DNA of 64,000 nucleotides from Epinephelus fuscoguttatus (GCF_011397635.1 NC_064755.1:39724059-39788058), one strand, 5' to 3'. Counted from the first letter of the stretch, positions 22,501 to 34,713 are shown. Numbers and translations: made by a program. Notes: generated from the sequence alone by a model not told the origin.

Positions 22501-25500
22501 ATTAAAATTCATGTCTAAGTCCATGACTATATCAAGATTTCTGGCTTGGACTGTGGTTTTTAACATTGCTGACTGATGCTGAGAGTTGTTTTTTGTGGCA
22601 CAGCCAATCATTGATTTGTTCAGTGCACTCAGTCGGAGCATGTATTGGACTGTAGTCCCCTGGTAATATGGTTATGTAAATTTGTGTATCGTCTGCACAA
22701 TTATGGTAAAATATTTTGTTATTTTCCATAATCTGAGCCAATGGAAGCATGTTGATGTTAAACAGAAGAGGTTCCAGAATGGAGCCCTGGGGACTTCCTG
22801 TCATTTTTGTCAGCTCATAGTTGTCCTCTAAGTAGGATTTGAAATTGAAATTAGTCTAATTAGAAATTAGACAAAAACTTAAACTGTTTAATTCTTGATT
22901 TTAAAAACTGACTAAGAATGACTTTTAACCAATTACAAATTTCAGCAAGAATCTAAGACTAAAACTAAATTCTTGTCAAAATTAACACTGCTTAAAAAAA
23001 CTCGATCTTAACTTACTGGAACAAATTTGCCTCTTTGCTGTCTGTTTTACCATCTTTGTTTTTCTAACAGACAACAGTAAGAAGAAAAAGTGAAGAACGC
23101 CTGAAGGTTGTGCTGAAACATTACATCGTTCCCATGACAGCAGCAATGCTTATTTTTTATTATGGCTTTAATATTTCTGCCTGTAAACATAAAGGCTGCT
23201 TATATCCGACTTTCTCTTGTGTTATCTTTGTTTCATCCATATTTAAGTAAATCTGAGGGGAAATTCTGTCTGTAGTTGCTGTAATTAACAAGCTCAGTTT
23301 CCACTCATGCAGTTTATTTAACATGTTTAAACTGTCAGCAGTTTATCAAGCAGCACCGCTCCTTACATTGTTATATTACTGCAGTGTTTGAACATCTTAA
23401 TTCATTTTCACTGGGTTATTATCTTTTCCTCCCGCACACACTCTTCTTACTTCTCCTTCTTCCCTGTCCTCATTTCTCCTGCAGAGATCAATAAAGTCAT
23501 CTTATCTTTCCACGGGCAACATTACAGAAATTGGACCTGTCCAGTAAAAGTAAATATCTTCCTGCAGATTGGGGCGGAGAGCTGGATTTCTCCATCTTCC
23601 TGAGCATCATGCACCGGCAGCTCCAGCAGGAGGCGCCCGAGGAGGAGATCCTGGAGGCCATGAGGATGGCTGACAAGGAGCAGAAAGGCTTCATCCTTGC
23701 CTCCGAGCTGAGAGCCAAACTCACCGGGCTGGGAGAGAAGCTGACTGATCAAGAGGGTGAGAGCGGTGAATTGATGAACACCTAAACACACACGTTTTGT
23801 CTTTTACATCCAGCAGAATATGTCATGTGGTATTAACTTTGAGTTTCTGTCAGTTTTTACTCTCCTGTTATGTTGCTGTTGTTACCACACCCATGCTATT
23901 GTTCTTTTATTGTACTTTTTCTGTTCCTTTATTTTAATCGTGTTATGTGAAGCTCCTTGGACATCTACAAAATTTACAAGGTTAGGGGCTTTTACTTAAA
24001 GGATTTAAGTCAGTGTGTAGGATTTAGGTTGTATATACTGACAGAAATTGAATATATGTATTATATTTTCTTTTCTTTAATGTATCATCACCTGAAAATA
24101 AGTGTTTTTATAACCTTGGAATGAGCGGTTTATGTCTACATAGGGAGCTGGGACCATTTCGAAGTTTTCTCCTGAAGTACAACACTTAAGGCTTGATTTC
24201 TCCTTTGCTGAGGGACTTGCACAGAATCCCTTAAAAGGTTTCCTTGGTTTGGGATGCCTGTTATTGTCTCACAAAGTTGCCTTAGAGTTTGATAGTGAAA
24301 AAGAAAGAAGAGGACAAGAAAACCAAACTGGTCAGAGGAGGAAAAAATTATACTTTTGGAGGAAAACAATTATATAATGCACAAACTACAAAGTAAATTT
24401 GATCCCCAAATACCAGGCAATATGTTTGAAGAAAGGTATTAGCACAGCCAACTGTCTCAGGTGCAGGTGCGTTGGAAAATATCAGTTCAGTCTTTGAACA
24501 AAAAACCCCACACACTGCTCTTTACACTAACGTTTCAGTCCTCCTGGAGTGCTCAACACCATTATTTCCAACACTGAGCTTAAACAGAAACTGTCCCACC
24601 ATTTTGCAGTTGTGGACAGGTGTGAGAGAATTAATCAGCTGTGGGTGTGTTTCTCAAGAACTGACAACAGCCTGTGCACCATATGTCACATATCCCACAA
24701 ACGAAAAAACAAGGGAACAAGAAAAACAAAAGGGAATACCTAAAAACCCTGGGTTCCTTACACAATAAAGGCTATTTACAAAATTGTTTACAAAAATGTT
24801 CATCTTATGAATGAACACATCAGCCTTGCAGTTTTCATAAATCATTCAAAATGTTCAACATTGTATATTCTTATGCCATGTGTCATAAACTGGTCTTTTT
24901 GAGATCCCAAATCCATTACAGCATGACATGCCTTGGTATCTCATCATTTAAACCTTTGTGAGTTTGCAGATTAAATATCCAGCACACTTGTCTTCTGCTA
25001 AGTATTTCTTCAATGTTACCACCTCTCTCTGGCAGATGAACTTTTCAATCAAATCCCCAAATACCAGAAAACAGAAAACGACTACAGGAAGAAAATGCAA
25101 CAAAAATTGATTCTGTCACGTCTTACGTGTAAAGTGTATCTATTGTGTTCTCCTGGTTACAGAACACTTTTCTCGGGGCACGTTAGTTTTTTTCATTTAT
25201 CACCATAATCCCGGTCATGTTGCAGTTAAGATAAAGTCAGAGGTACCTCAAGGTTTTTTTTCTTTTTAACTTTGCTTTGGTTGCAAAGGTCTTTTGTGCA
25301 ACAGTCTAACAATTCCTTAAGTATAGGTTCAAGACAAGGAGAAAACATAAATACTTAAGTGAACATTTTGAGGAATCCTTAAGGAGAAGACTTCAGGGTA
25401 TTTTGTACAACTGATTTTATTTTGAGAAAACCTTAACGAGGACTTAAAGGAAAATCTTAACTTAAGGTGTTTTGTGCAACTGACCCCTGGTCTTTGTCCA

Positions 25501-28500
25501 CAGACATTGCAATGTTACACCACCATGTATCTACAGTAGCCCAGAACAGACAAACCAAACACTCATGTCAGCCACTGTAGTTAGAAGTGATTTTTAGTGT
25601 GAAACTCCTTAAATTTGTGTTTTTACCACTTTCAATCCCCATGTCCGTTAGTTTTCCTCTGCAGATATTTCAGCTCCTGGTAAAAACTTCCTGAGCAATT
25701 AACACTGAATGAATTCTAACAAGTTTCAGCTGGTTGCAATCTGCAATCCTCACTGTTGGATGCCACTAAATATTCTTAAATCTTACTCACTTATCCTTTA
25801 ATGAAGATTAAAAATGAAGAGGCAGAAAGAAGAGAAAAGGAACAGTTATATTACATCCTTCAGTCAAATGGGATACAAATATCTCTGCCAGCGAGGTAAA
25901 AATATTTCAGTCTGCTTTCAGTTCAAGAGATTTCTTGAGCGTCCTGAAACAAGAGGCCTTCTCTACCCACACAGGTGTTTGCAGTTATTCTGTCTGATTA
26001 GCCCTCTGTAGACGCTGGAAATGTGGAGCGACATTGGCATTACAGGAGCTCACAGATCACTAATAATAATGAGTGTAATTTTTTTGCACCAAGAGTCCTC
26101 CGGAACTGCTTAAAACTGTTTCTTTCATTTGCTGATGAAACTTTTATTTCTAGTCCTCTGTGTCTTTTCTCTCTTTGAGCCTTCAGGAGCACTTTCATTA
26201 TTCTTCACAATGAATCACAAACCTTTCTAAATGACTGACTGCTTACAGTCACCTCAGGGCTTCAGCAGCATGTTGTCTTTGACTTCACTTATGCTAATAA
26301 TTGACTCACATTCATCCATAGACTGAGTTCATTCAGGCGTCACAGCGGCAGACTGAACGCTGTGTCTCATACTGAAGTCATTGAAGTCAATTTACCCACT
26401 GAGTCAGATAAATACTATGGGAAAAACTTCAGTTGAAGTAATAATCCACAACTGAAATATGAGTTTGCTTTCTATCTTTCAGTACAGCAACTTATGATAT
26501 TCTGATGTAAATATCTGAGGGAGGTCGAGGTCAGTTTGAATCCACTATCAAATCATCTTATTGAATCTGAATGGGTTCAGATCTCTTGTTGAATGAAATG
26601 AAGTTCAGCTTTCAATATTTGCAAGTAATTGATGGTTTAATTAATTTTGAGTTTTAAGTTTAAAATGAGATCCAGCAGCCCAGTCGTAAGAAAAAAAATG
26701 TTGGCATTGCACATTTCTGTAAACCATCAATAAGTTACATTTGTAGGTGTCATGGGTGAGACGCCCATCAAGCTGCAGACCACTGTTCAAGACCAACAAA
26801 CAACAAAACTGAGTCAACACTGTGTTTTCAGCAGCTTTTTAAGGAACCAAATGTGGGTATGTTTTTTTAGGGACCTGTTGCTGTTACTCCAACAGAGATG
26901 GTGCCTCAAAAACTGGGTACTTTGAGCCAAAACATGATCTTTTCCAGCGACTGGGTTGTCTCAAGATATGGAATGCATCACACTGAAATAACAGATGGAC
27001 TGTAAATACCTGGAAAACAGAAGGTCGGGCATTTGGTGCTGCTCTTGAGCCTTTTTCTGGGCCAGCTTTCAAGAGCGCAGCAGCAGGTTGCATCTGAGGT
27101 TGCTAAGCAACCATAACCTTCACTGTATCATAGCCTATTTACCTGCAATCCTAAGTACAGAGCTGATCTTCTTCCAGGAGCTGTTTGTGTGTAGCACTAT
27201 TGTCCATAGGACAGATGAAACGCTCTGGCAGCTCTGCACCAATCTGGAAATCCATTGGTTAAAAAACCCCCCCTTTTTTTTTTTTTCTTCCTTTACCTCT
27301 GGAGGCACAGCCCGTAGTTTTTCGACTAACGGAAGTGCAGGAGCCTCGGCAATTGCTCACGCCCTTCACTTCTGGCGGTGCCCCCAGGGAATCGCCGTGT
27401 TGTTTACAAATACTTCGGGTAGAAAACCAGCAGAGTTTAGCTATATATCACATTTTCACGTCACTATATCACCATGTAGATAATCTGATGTTTGTTAACT
27501 CTATAAACACAATGATTGAACAAACATTACTATTTCTGTGTGCGCGTTTTGTAATTAATAACATGGTTATCGTAGATTAGCTGGGCTAACCGTTAGCTGT
27601 GAGTGTTAGCCGTTAGTGGTGTCTGTAATAACCATAGACTGTATAAAAATAAGGTAATAACTCAATAAACGGTCCGTGAATAAAATATTTTTTTCCAGCG
27701 GATATCTTAGTTACAACATAATTGAGCTAGCAAAGCAGTTTTGTGTTGCTATGTGTGGTATTTATTCAGTTATGGGAAATCACGATGTCTAGAAAGCATC
27801 AGTGGCTGCAGCTGACAGGGACAGTTAGCAAAACTAACATCAGGACGTCATCTGTTAAGAGCCTCCCGTTGCCGGATACGACATGAAATTGCTCCAGTTA
27901 GCTCAATCATGTTGTAACTCAGACATCCGCTGGAATTTTTTTTTTTTTTTTTCACGTTGACAAGATGGCGATTTGGGTGGAGCGGTCGCTATGGACCCGC
28001 AGCTTGCTGTTTCTGTAGGTAGGCTACACATTTCCTGGGGACACCTGCACATCTCGGCCACTCCCCCTCCATTGTGATTGGCTAAAGCGCAGCATTGTTC
28101 AAACTCAAAGCCCTGCCCTCCCCCCCTCTCTAGTCGTCTTTCACACAGGGCTGCCGACAGATTCTACAATGTAAATTGCAGAATCTGTCTTGAGAGATTA
28201 GCTCTGCACTAACATGAACAAATTCTCCTCCATATTTATCACAGACTGATATTTATGGATGAAGGGAAAGATGCCTGTCGGCTGTGATGGTTGAAATGCG
28301 GTGTGCATTGAAGCATTCCAAAAAATTAACTGTGATCATCTCAGGACGCAGCCATTGTGCCCTGAAAAATGGGCGCCTGGGAATGCGTGCACGCCACAGT
28401 GGCATTGCTCTGGCATTTGAGCGTGTCTGCTGCACGTCTACATTAAAAACAATGACTTTGAGGGTGCAGAAAATGAAGCATGTGTGTAAGACATTGAGCT

Positions 28501-29888
28501 TAAAATACACTGCTCAAAAAAATAAAGGGAACACTTAAATCACACATCCCAGATCTCGATGAATGAAATATTTCAGATGAAAATCTTTATTGTAATTCGT
28601 TGAAAACAAAATAATGTAAGAACAATCCATGGAAACCAAAATCATTAACTCATTTAGGACTGGATTCAGAATCATACCCAAAATCAAAGTGGAAAAATCA
28701 GATCACAGGCTGATCCAACTTCTGTGAATTTCCTCAGGACAACTCATAATGTGGCTCAGTAGTGTGTATGGCCTCCATGTGCCTGTATTCGTTCCCTACA
28801 ACGTCTGGACGTGCTCCTGATGGTCTCCTGGGGGATCTCCTCCCAGACCTGGATCAGGGCATCAGTGAGCTCCTGGACAGTCTGTGGTGCGATGTGGCGG
28901 GGCTGCATGCTACGATACATGATTTACCAAAGGTGCTTGATTGGATTCAGGTCTGGGGAATGGGCGGGCCAATCAATAGTATCAATGCCTTTGTCATCTA
29001 GGAACTGATGACACCCTCCAGCCACATGAGGCCAGGCATGGTCATGCATCAGAAGGAACCCAGGGCCCACTGCACCAGCATACAGTCTGATTTCATCCTG
29101 GTCTGTCCAGTTTGCACAACAGCAGGTGAAACTGATTCACAGTCAGTATTGCGTCCTGACTGGACAGGTTGATATCCCAGGAGTTTGATTGACTTTGAGT
29201 TACTCTGTGATGATTATGTGTTCCCTTTATTTTTTTGAGCAGTGTATGATGTGAATTTAAGTTTAACTGAACAGTTCACTTGAAATTATTGCATCATGAT
29301 CAGTGAGATAAATTCTTTTTTATCCATTGCAGCAGAGACACCTGATTTTAATTTTAACCTAAACTGTTGGAAGCAACAGTCAGCGCCAACTAAAAAAGGA
29401 GGCCTTTAAATGATGTGGCAGTTTGCTGCAGATGTTTTTCATTTAACAAGAAAGCTCACTGAGTGTTATCACTGCATTGTCTGTTAATCTGTGTTTATTT
29501 CATTTATCACAAAGTGATCAATAGCAACAGCATAAATGAGTCAGATAATTAATGCTGCACTTGCATCATAAGGGGTGATGATGCAGGAGGTGGAAAGAAT
29601 GCAGTGTTTGTTTAAAAATGCTCTGAGTTAATAATATAAAATTATATTCAATAAATCTATATTTAACTGCTTTGAATGACAAACTGACGAGAATTGAAAA
29701 TATTCAGGGCATGTCACTGAGGTGGCTCCTCTTGAAATGCTACAGTTCCATTAAACAGACTTTGACTGACAGTTGTGTTTCTGTTGTCAGTGGACGAGCT
29801 GCTGAAGGAGGCGGGAGTTGGACCTGATGGACGGGTCCACTGTGAGCAGTTTGCCAAAGCGGTGTCTCGCTCCTCTGCAAAGCGCTGA
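16533..29888 (+). CDS. calml4: calmodulin-like protein 4 (five coding exons, complete)
   Basis: Exons 16533-16535, 16648-16678, 19187-19327, 23568-23756 and 29791-29888 join in frame with GT-AG introns. They give 462 nt: 153 codons plus TGA, the same length as human CALML4 as I recall it. The protein starts [11 protein letters not shown], then [71 protein letters not shown], and ends with [14 protein letters not shown] plus a short tail. It shows the four-EF-hand plan of calmodulin, but the loops have lost most acidic calcium ligands (for example [12 protein letters not shown]), as in the family. CALML4 is known as a light chain of the MYO7B-containing intermicrovillar adhesion complex of the gut brush border. 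The single-codon first exon mirrors calmodulin genes. All introns but the first carry transposons. Secure. Confidence 0.96.
16648..16678 (+). CDS. calml4: calml4 exon 2
   Basis: The acceptor is ttcttcacag and the donor is G|GTAAGA. It encodes [10 protein letters not shown] plus the first base of Glu. Confidence 0.94.
17148..17345 (+). repeat. common fish interspersed repeat (GCTGCAACTAATGATTATTT type)
   Basis: It starts GGGCTGCTGCAACTAATGAT and includes ATGTCAGAAAATAG and CCTCAAATGTCTTGTTTTGT. This is a frequent percomorph repeat recognised from memory. A more diverged relative lies at 20,370-20,570. Confidence 0.6.
17361..18167. mobile_element. TTAA MITE (family B) with a nested repeat, calml4 intron 2
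   Basis: TTAA at 17,361-17,364 is followed by AGATCCACTGTGTTTGATTT. The right end is AAATCACACACTGGACCT with TTAA at 18,164-18,167, so the termini are inverted. The middle (about 17,530-18,000) is another fish repeat with TTTTTGGAGCCAGATGTGAA and GGCTTCTGGAGCCAGCCTC, apparently inserted. Confidence 0.7.
18838..19186 (+). repeat. two-unit minisatellite-type repeat ending at the calml4 exon 3 acceptor
   Basis: Unit 1 (about 18,838-19,046) has GTGAGGACATAAATCTGTTT, GCAAGTCCCCATAA and AACATGACTCTGTGTGTG. Unit 2 (about 19,050-19,186) has GTGGGGACATAAACCTCTTT, GATGTCCTCTGAAGTGATGG and AACATGACTGTGTGTGTTGC. The last unit runs straight into the AG acceptor. Confidence 0.75.
19187..19327 (+). CDS. 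calml4: calml4 exon 3
   Basis: The acceptor is gtgtgtgttgcag and the donor is G|GTACAC. It encodes EF-hand 1 and the linker to EF-hand 2 (47 codons, phase 1 at both ends). The intron just before it ends in a repeat-derived TG-rich tract. Confidence 0.95.
19328..21954. other. calml4 intron 3, first part
   Basis: No coding sequence. It contains a diverged copy of the GCTGCAACT repeat (20,370-20,570), an imperfect (CAT)n run at 20,877-20,917, and around 21,480-21,640 pieces of the small dispersed family (TTTTTCTAAACCTAACCATG). Confidence 0.5.
21955..22815 (-). mobile_element. L2-like LINE fragment with internal deletion, calml4 intron 3
   Basis: The minus strand encodes [20 protein letters not shown] and [10 protein letters not shown] (22,804-22,650), then, after a gap of missing RT sequence, the C-terminal [23 protein letters not shown] and [12 protein letters not shown] (22,416-22,156). 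The 3' end is at about 21,955, reading TGTGCTGTATAAATAAACTC on the minus strand, which is typical of L2-clade tails. It has the same design as the fragment at 290-935. Confidence 0.8.
23568..23756 (+). CDS. calml4: calml4 exon 4
   Basis: The acceptor is cttcctgcag and the donor is G|GTGAGA. The split codon G|AT gives Asp, reading [11 protein letters not shown] across the junction. It encodes the rest of EF-hand 2 and EF-hand 3 (189 nt). Confidence 0.95.
23996..25801. mobile_element. TTAA MITE (family B) split by a Harbinger element, calml4 intron 4
   Basis: TTAA at 23,996-23,999, then AGGATTTAAGTCAGTGTGTA. The right end is CTTATCCT plus TTAA at 25,798-25,801. The left part ends near 24,150 (ACATAGGGAGCTGGG) and the right part resumes near 25,498 (ACAGTAGCCCAGAACAGAC at about 25,532), so about 1.3 kb lies between. 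Confidence 0.65.
24211..25486 (+). mobile_element. PIF/Harbinger-type element with Myb/SANT-like remnant
   Basis: The left end GGGACTTGCACAGAATCCCT and the reverse complement of the right end (GGGTCAGTTGCACAAAACAC) match imperfectly and both continue into CTTAA-rich sequence. At about 24,297-24,370 the plus strand encodes [20 protein letters not shown], the start of the Myb/SANT-like domain of Harbinger's second protein. It closely resembles the stretch in the element at 59,422. After that the frame is broken. The boundaries are approximate. Confidence 0.6.
26133..26640 (+). repeat. duplicated noncoding block D, copy 1 (calml4 intron 4)
   Basis: It shares with 34,178-34,713 the strings TTTTCTCTCTTTGAGCCTTC, CAGCAGCATGTTGTCTTTGA, CACTGAGTCAGATA, AATAATCCACAACTG and GAATGAAATGAAGTTCAGCT, in the same order and strand. 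No ORF, terminal repeats or target duplications are visible. Confidence 0.8.
27265..28180. mobile_element. foldback-type repeat region, calml4 intron 4
   Basis: An inverted pair is present: CCAGCGGATATCTTAGTTAC AACATAATTGAGCTAGC (27,697-27,733) and GTTAGCTCAATCATGTTGTAAC TCAGACATCCGCTGG (27,896-27,933), about 160 bp apart. GC-rich flanking text (TCTGGCGGTGCCCCCAGG; GACAAGATGGCGATTTGGG) looks transposon-derived. The outer borders are uncertain. Confidence 0.5.
28506..29246 (-). mobile_element. Tc1/mariner element, internally deleted, calml4 intron 4
   Basis: TA duplications at 28,506-28,507 and 29,245-29,246 flank inverted ends CACTGCTCAAAAAAATAAAG and its complement (perfect for about 27 bp). 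The minus strand at about 28,980-28,760 encodes [17 protein letters not shown], the DDE/D C-terminal signature of Tc1 transposases, followed by [20 protein letters not shown] stop follows HLW, and the N-terminal half is missing, so it is non-autonomous. Confidence 0.9.
29791..29888 (+). CDS. calml4: calml4 exon 5 and stop
   Basis: The acceptor is ctgttgtcag. The split codon G|TG gives Val, reading [10 protein letters not shown]. It encodes the degenerate fourth EF-hand and ends AKR-TGA at 29,886-29,888. Confidence 0.95.
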
Positions 29889-30166
29889 CGTCACAAACAT
29901 CATCATCACTGAGCTGCTACTCAACACTTTAGATTTTATGACATGAAGTGACAGAAGTCAGTTACTGTAAGTTTAGTTTAATAATGTTTGTACCTCAGAC
30001 ACTGCTCCCCCATAAAACCTGGTGCTGCAGTTTATTTGACATATTCTCAGACAAATCAGCTCCACAACAGCAGCTGCTACAGAAATTAAAACCTTTGTGA
30101 TTTTAATAGTTTACTTTGTGTGCACACTGACAAGTTTTGTCGTATACAATTCAAATATGATTTTTA

Positions 30167-30172
30167 AATAAA
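30167..30172 (+). promoter_or_regulatory. calml4 polyadenylation signal AATAAA
   Basis: A canonical hexamer 279 bases after the calml4 stop, inside TTTTTAAATAAACG. Followed by T-rich sequence. Confidence 0.7.
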
Positions 30173-32000
30173 CGAAAGATAAATCTAATCTCTAATCTCT
30201 GTGATACTTGTCCAAGTTTATCTTCACTTTATACACACCTGGAACTTTCAGCTTGATAGCATGATATGAAGGGCAGATTTTTTTTTATTTCACTGATGGA
30301 GCTGCATAATGAACCCAAACATTTCACAAAAGCAATATCTTGAAGGAGACGCCAAAGGTACTGCCCCCGCCTCAGGAGCACAGCTCAGTCTTGCTTCCAA
30401 TTTTTCCCAGTGGCCACTCACAGTATTGCAGCAAAAAAAAATCCCCTGCGGCCCAAAAAGCATATCCCCCATCGACCATTGCTGGAAAAGAGACGTCAGA
30501 TCCATGGAGATTTTATATCTGTAAAACTAAAAGCAGGAGAAACACTACCATGTACATTCGGTGGATATATACCTGGAAGCTAGAACTTTTTTGGGCATAT
30601 GCACCAGGCAAGCAGCTCCACTGGCATGAATAGGCTCCATGTTGTCATCTGGTACCTTGGTATTATTGTGGCTGTGCTGAGGTGTGAGAACGACTTCCCA
30701 AGCACATAATAAAAAGAATATTCACTTGTGGAAACAAATCTCACCAGAGTCTTCACAACGGAAATGCCTCCATAACATAATTAAAGAAATGTCTCTTTGG
30801 TAATGAAGAAATACTTCATCATTAAGAAGAAAGTGTTTGCAATAATAAGCAAAGGTGTTTATATATGGAGATGAGGGTTATATTGGGTCTCAGTGAAATA
30901 AACCAATAAACAAAATCATTCTATAAAGCCTGCAGGCGTTCAGTGATCATTTGACAAGCAAACCTCTCACATGAAAACACTGAACAGCTCAGATGCAGGC
31001 GAACTTGTGTTAAGGGTTCTTTTGTAGTCCCTCCACTTAAGTTTTAAATGCAAGAAACCCCCTCAAACAGCACAGCGAAATACAGCATTGATTTCTCAGA
31101 AGTTTCTGACAGACAATATTTGCTAACATGACGTCTGTATTAATTTGAGGAAGGATCAGAATGTCCTGGGTGTGCAGTTCCTCAGCTCTCTGGAGCCCAA
31201 AGAAAGGACGTCATCACACCTTGATTGGCTCAGAGGGGGGAACTGCACCAAGCTGCTCTCAATTGCTAATTAGGAGTCAGTACCAACACCCTGCACAGCA
31301 GGTGACCTGAATTACCCTCCAATCAAATCAGGGGACTCGTGACATCCAGCTAAAATTGATTTTAAAAAAAGAGAAAAGACAGCAAGTACCAAATAATGAG
31401 GGACTGCTACGTTATTATAAATCTATGGTGCTGCCCCACTCTTAGAACTGAAGTTACATCCAGTTACTGTTTGTCTTTTTTGTGATATTGTTATGTATAA
31501 ATTTCAATCTCAGGATAAACCTTTTGAACTGTTTTTTAAGGGGGTCCAAAACAATCAGTCTTATATGGCACAACAAACTAAATAAGTAGGTGAAAAAAAG
31601 AGTAAACCTTCAGACTAGACACAATCAAAAGAACAATAATCAGTCTCTAAATAAAGAGAGGAGCAGATGGCATCACTGAAAACATTGGCAAGCTGTTTTA
31701 TGATGAGGAAAACCTTTTTTAAAGAAGTGAAATAGTGACAGAGAACAGACTTTGCAACTTAAAAACACATTATTTTGCATCTTTAATTAGTACAAGTGCT
31801 TTCAGTGCATATTGTTATATTACTTAAGATTATATATTGATGTTTATAATGGTATTTTGGGGGAAACAGCTCCCAGGAAGGAACTATGTCAAAATGCTTA
31901 CTCTTATTAAAAGAGCAGTCAGGCTCCCTCTTTTGTAGCTGAGCAACTTCACCTGTATTCTTCATCTCGCACTCTTCGATCAAATACGTTACATTTCATG
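30173..32000. other. intergenic downstream of calml4, no gene recognised
   Basis: AT-rich sequence. Short ORFs (30,309-30,633 and the opposite strand) have no recognisable domain. Confidence 0.5.
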
Positions 32001-32004
32001 TCTG

Positions 32005-32175
32005 TCCCTTGAACTCTGTAGCACTAAATTTTGGAACGCTCTGCCTGCTTCCTTACAATCTGCTGACTCTGTGGTTTCTTTTAAAAGCCAGCTAAAGACA
32101 CACTTTTGTAGACAGGTGTTTGGGGAACTTCTGTATTTTTTTTGCCAAAGCGCTATATAAATAAATTTTAGTTTT
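32005..32175 (+). mobile_element. LINE 3'-end fragment
   Basis: The plus strand reads ALNFWNALPASLQSADSV then FKSQLKTHFCRQ, a typical C-terminal end of fish LINE ORF2, followed by AAAGCGCTATATAAATAAAT as 3' tail. Frames are broken in places. Confidence 0.65.
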
Positions 32176-32784
32176 CTGGTAAGTGATACATACAGCAACC
32201 TGTGATCACACCATATCAATATAAGGTTTATAGTAACTTCCGGTTCCACTCATTTCCAGGTAAAGCTTCCTGTTCGACCTCCGCCCATTCCAAGTACAGA
32301 TACAGATAATTTAGCTGGCTGAACAGAAACACCCTCGTATTAACTTATAAACGTCGTTATTTTAACAGAAATCATGATCTTTTTTCTAAACGAAACCAAA
32401 CAGTTTTGTGGCCTAAACCCAAAGTAGTTCTGGTGATGAAACATTAACATCATTAACAGTAACAACATTAGTTAATTATAAAAGACACTGAAACATGTAA
32501 AAAGTGGCAACTGACAAATCCAAAATGGATGCTTGAGGGGTACATGCAGGGTCACAGTTTGAGGTGAAGGGCTACTGACCAAGTTGCCACATCTGACGAT
32601 TTGGGAGTGAGAATGTGTTTCCTAAATCAACAATGTATCCTCATAGAATGGTTCATATGATATCCTACGAATTAGTGCCCTACGAATGACATTACATCCT
32701 TAATGTAAAGTTACAAAATCAACTTAAAGTTACGGAGGTAGGTTTTGGCAAGAAAGGTTACTGTGTTCAGGTTTAGGTAACATG

Positions 32785-33403
32785 AGCTGTGTCCCAATTA
32801 AGGGGCTGCAGCCTTTGAAGGACGCGGCCTTCGCGGTCGACGTCGGCCATGTCCTTTGAAGAGCAGCCAAACTGAACGGTCTCCAAAATGGGACAGTCTG
32901 GTCTGCAGAGGATTTCTTGGTTGCATCACCGGTTGTTCTCACCTCGACCCGTTGGGGTTACTGTAACCTAGCAACGAGCTGCACATGACGAAAGAAGGAG
33001 TAAACTAGTAAGTTAGTTCGCCCTAAATCATGGACCCAGAGATTGTTATTTATTACTTGAGGAGATGAGACACCGTCGTTTGATATATTCAGGCTGATGG
33101 ACCATTTTCAGATAAATTTATTAAATTAGGATTGTTTACGCTGTGTGCTTTTAGCTAACAGTTATGTTAACAGCAGTGAACCGTGAGCTAGTTAATAACT
33201 GTTAGTTAACTTCATACTCTGGTGTATAATCGTACGAGTATAATTGTCACCAGCGCGCAATGCATCATGGGACTGACTGGGTTCTGGGAAAGAAGGCTGC
33301 ATTTCTCGGAGCCTTCGAAATGAGACAGCTTTGGACATGCCCGACGCAATCGGTCTTCAAATGCAGCCTTCGAAGGCTACAGCCCCTGAACTGAGACACA
33401 GCT
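32785..33403. mobile_element. TIR element with 3-bp ATG duplication, possibly Harbinger-like MITE
   Basis: The left end AGCTGTGTCCCAATTAAGGG and the reverse complement of the right end (AGCTGTGTCTCAGTTCAGGG) match over about 40 bp, both continuing into GGCTG(C/T)AGCCTT. ATG precedes the left end and follows the right end, a possible 3-bp target duplication. No transposase is present. GC-rich palindromic AGCCTTCGAAGG motifs are internal. Confidence 0.7.
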
Positions 33404-33409
33404 ATGGTG

Positions 33410-34177
33410 AGGATGTACTATGTTAAGTCTGTGGAGTTACTTGGATCAGTGCGTTGGTCATGTGATCGCAGCCTTCAAAAATATCTGGGTTATTTGGCTC
33501 ATAATTACATCAGATATATACTATTTTTTCTTTTCGTAGAAAAACGTACAAACAGTTTATGAGAGCAGCCTAAAATTGGGGAACCATTGTTAATATATTA
33601 CAAAGAGTTTAGAGTGGGGTCTTCATTATTGTTTACTACATGTGTGTTGTTTTAGAATGGGAAGCTTGACAGGGGGAGCAGCCGGAGGTCAGGGCTCCTT
33701 AAAGGGTCGATTAGATGACATTTTGAAGCATTTACCTTCAATGCTGTGGCACATTTAACAGACGCTCATTAGAGGAGATATTTTCTAAAGGAGGTAATTA
33801 TTTCCCCCTCAGGCCTGTAGCTGTTTATAAGATGCAACATCCCTGCGGAGTTTCAGAGAGCTGACTCTTTAAAAACATCTTCTCTGTCTGCGTGATGACA
33901 TATTTACTCTGCAAACACAGTTTGGAACATTTTATGAAGGCAAGATTATTTCTCTGTAACCCAGCCTGTCATTTCCTGTTAGTAAAGCTTCACGCATGGA
34001 AAATCCATCAGCTGGGTTTTGGCTTGGCCGTAGTGAGGACACAAAACACTGGAACCCTCCTCTGGTAATTCACAGTGACATCTCTGTAGCCGCTTGAAAA
34101 GGACATAGATTCATAAATATGTTTCTCTGTCACAATCCTCTGGAGCTGGTTTGAGCCTGTTTCTGAGGGATGGTCGG
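33410..34177. other. intergenic, no gene recognised
   Basis: Low-repeat sequence without ORFs. About 33,660-34,100 looks more complex than its surroundings and directly precedes duplicated block D, but no motif was identified. Confidence 0.4.
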
Positions 34178-34713
34178 ATGATGAAACTTTCCTTTTCTTT
34201 CTATTTTTTTAATGTCTTTTCTCTCTTTGAGCCTTCAGGAGCACTTTTATTATTATTCACAATTAATCACAAACTTTGCCGAATAACTTTGACGGCTTCC
34301 AGTCACCTCGGGGCTCCAGCAGCATGTTGTCTTTGACCTCATTAATGCTGATTATCGACCTATAAACTGGGTTCATCCAGGCGTCACTGCGGCAGACTGT
34401 ACGCTGTGTTCCATCTGACTGTGTCTCATAGTGAACTCACTGAAGGGCAGCCTTTTGTAAAATAATGCAAATTTAATCACTGAGTCAGATACACACTACT
34501 GGAACATCTGAGTAGTGCGTAATAATCCACAACTGTTTGCTGTTTGTCTTTAATTACAATAAATGAAGATATGCAAATATTTGACGAAGGGCGAAATCAA
34601 TTCAAATCCAGCATCAGATCCTCTAATTGAATCTGAATCCTTTCAGATGTCTTGTCGAATGAAATGAAGTTCAGCTTTCAACATTTGCAAGAGACTATAG
34701 TTAAAAGTAATTG
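34178..34713 (+). repeat. duplicated noncoding block D, copy 2
   Basis: It matches 26,133-26,640 in the same orientation, about 8.06 kb downstream. The match is interrupted only by small indels. A weaker third copy is at about 41,655-42,000. Confidence 0.8.
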
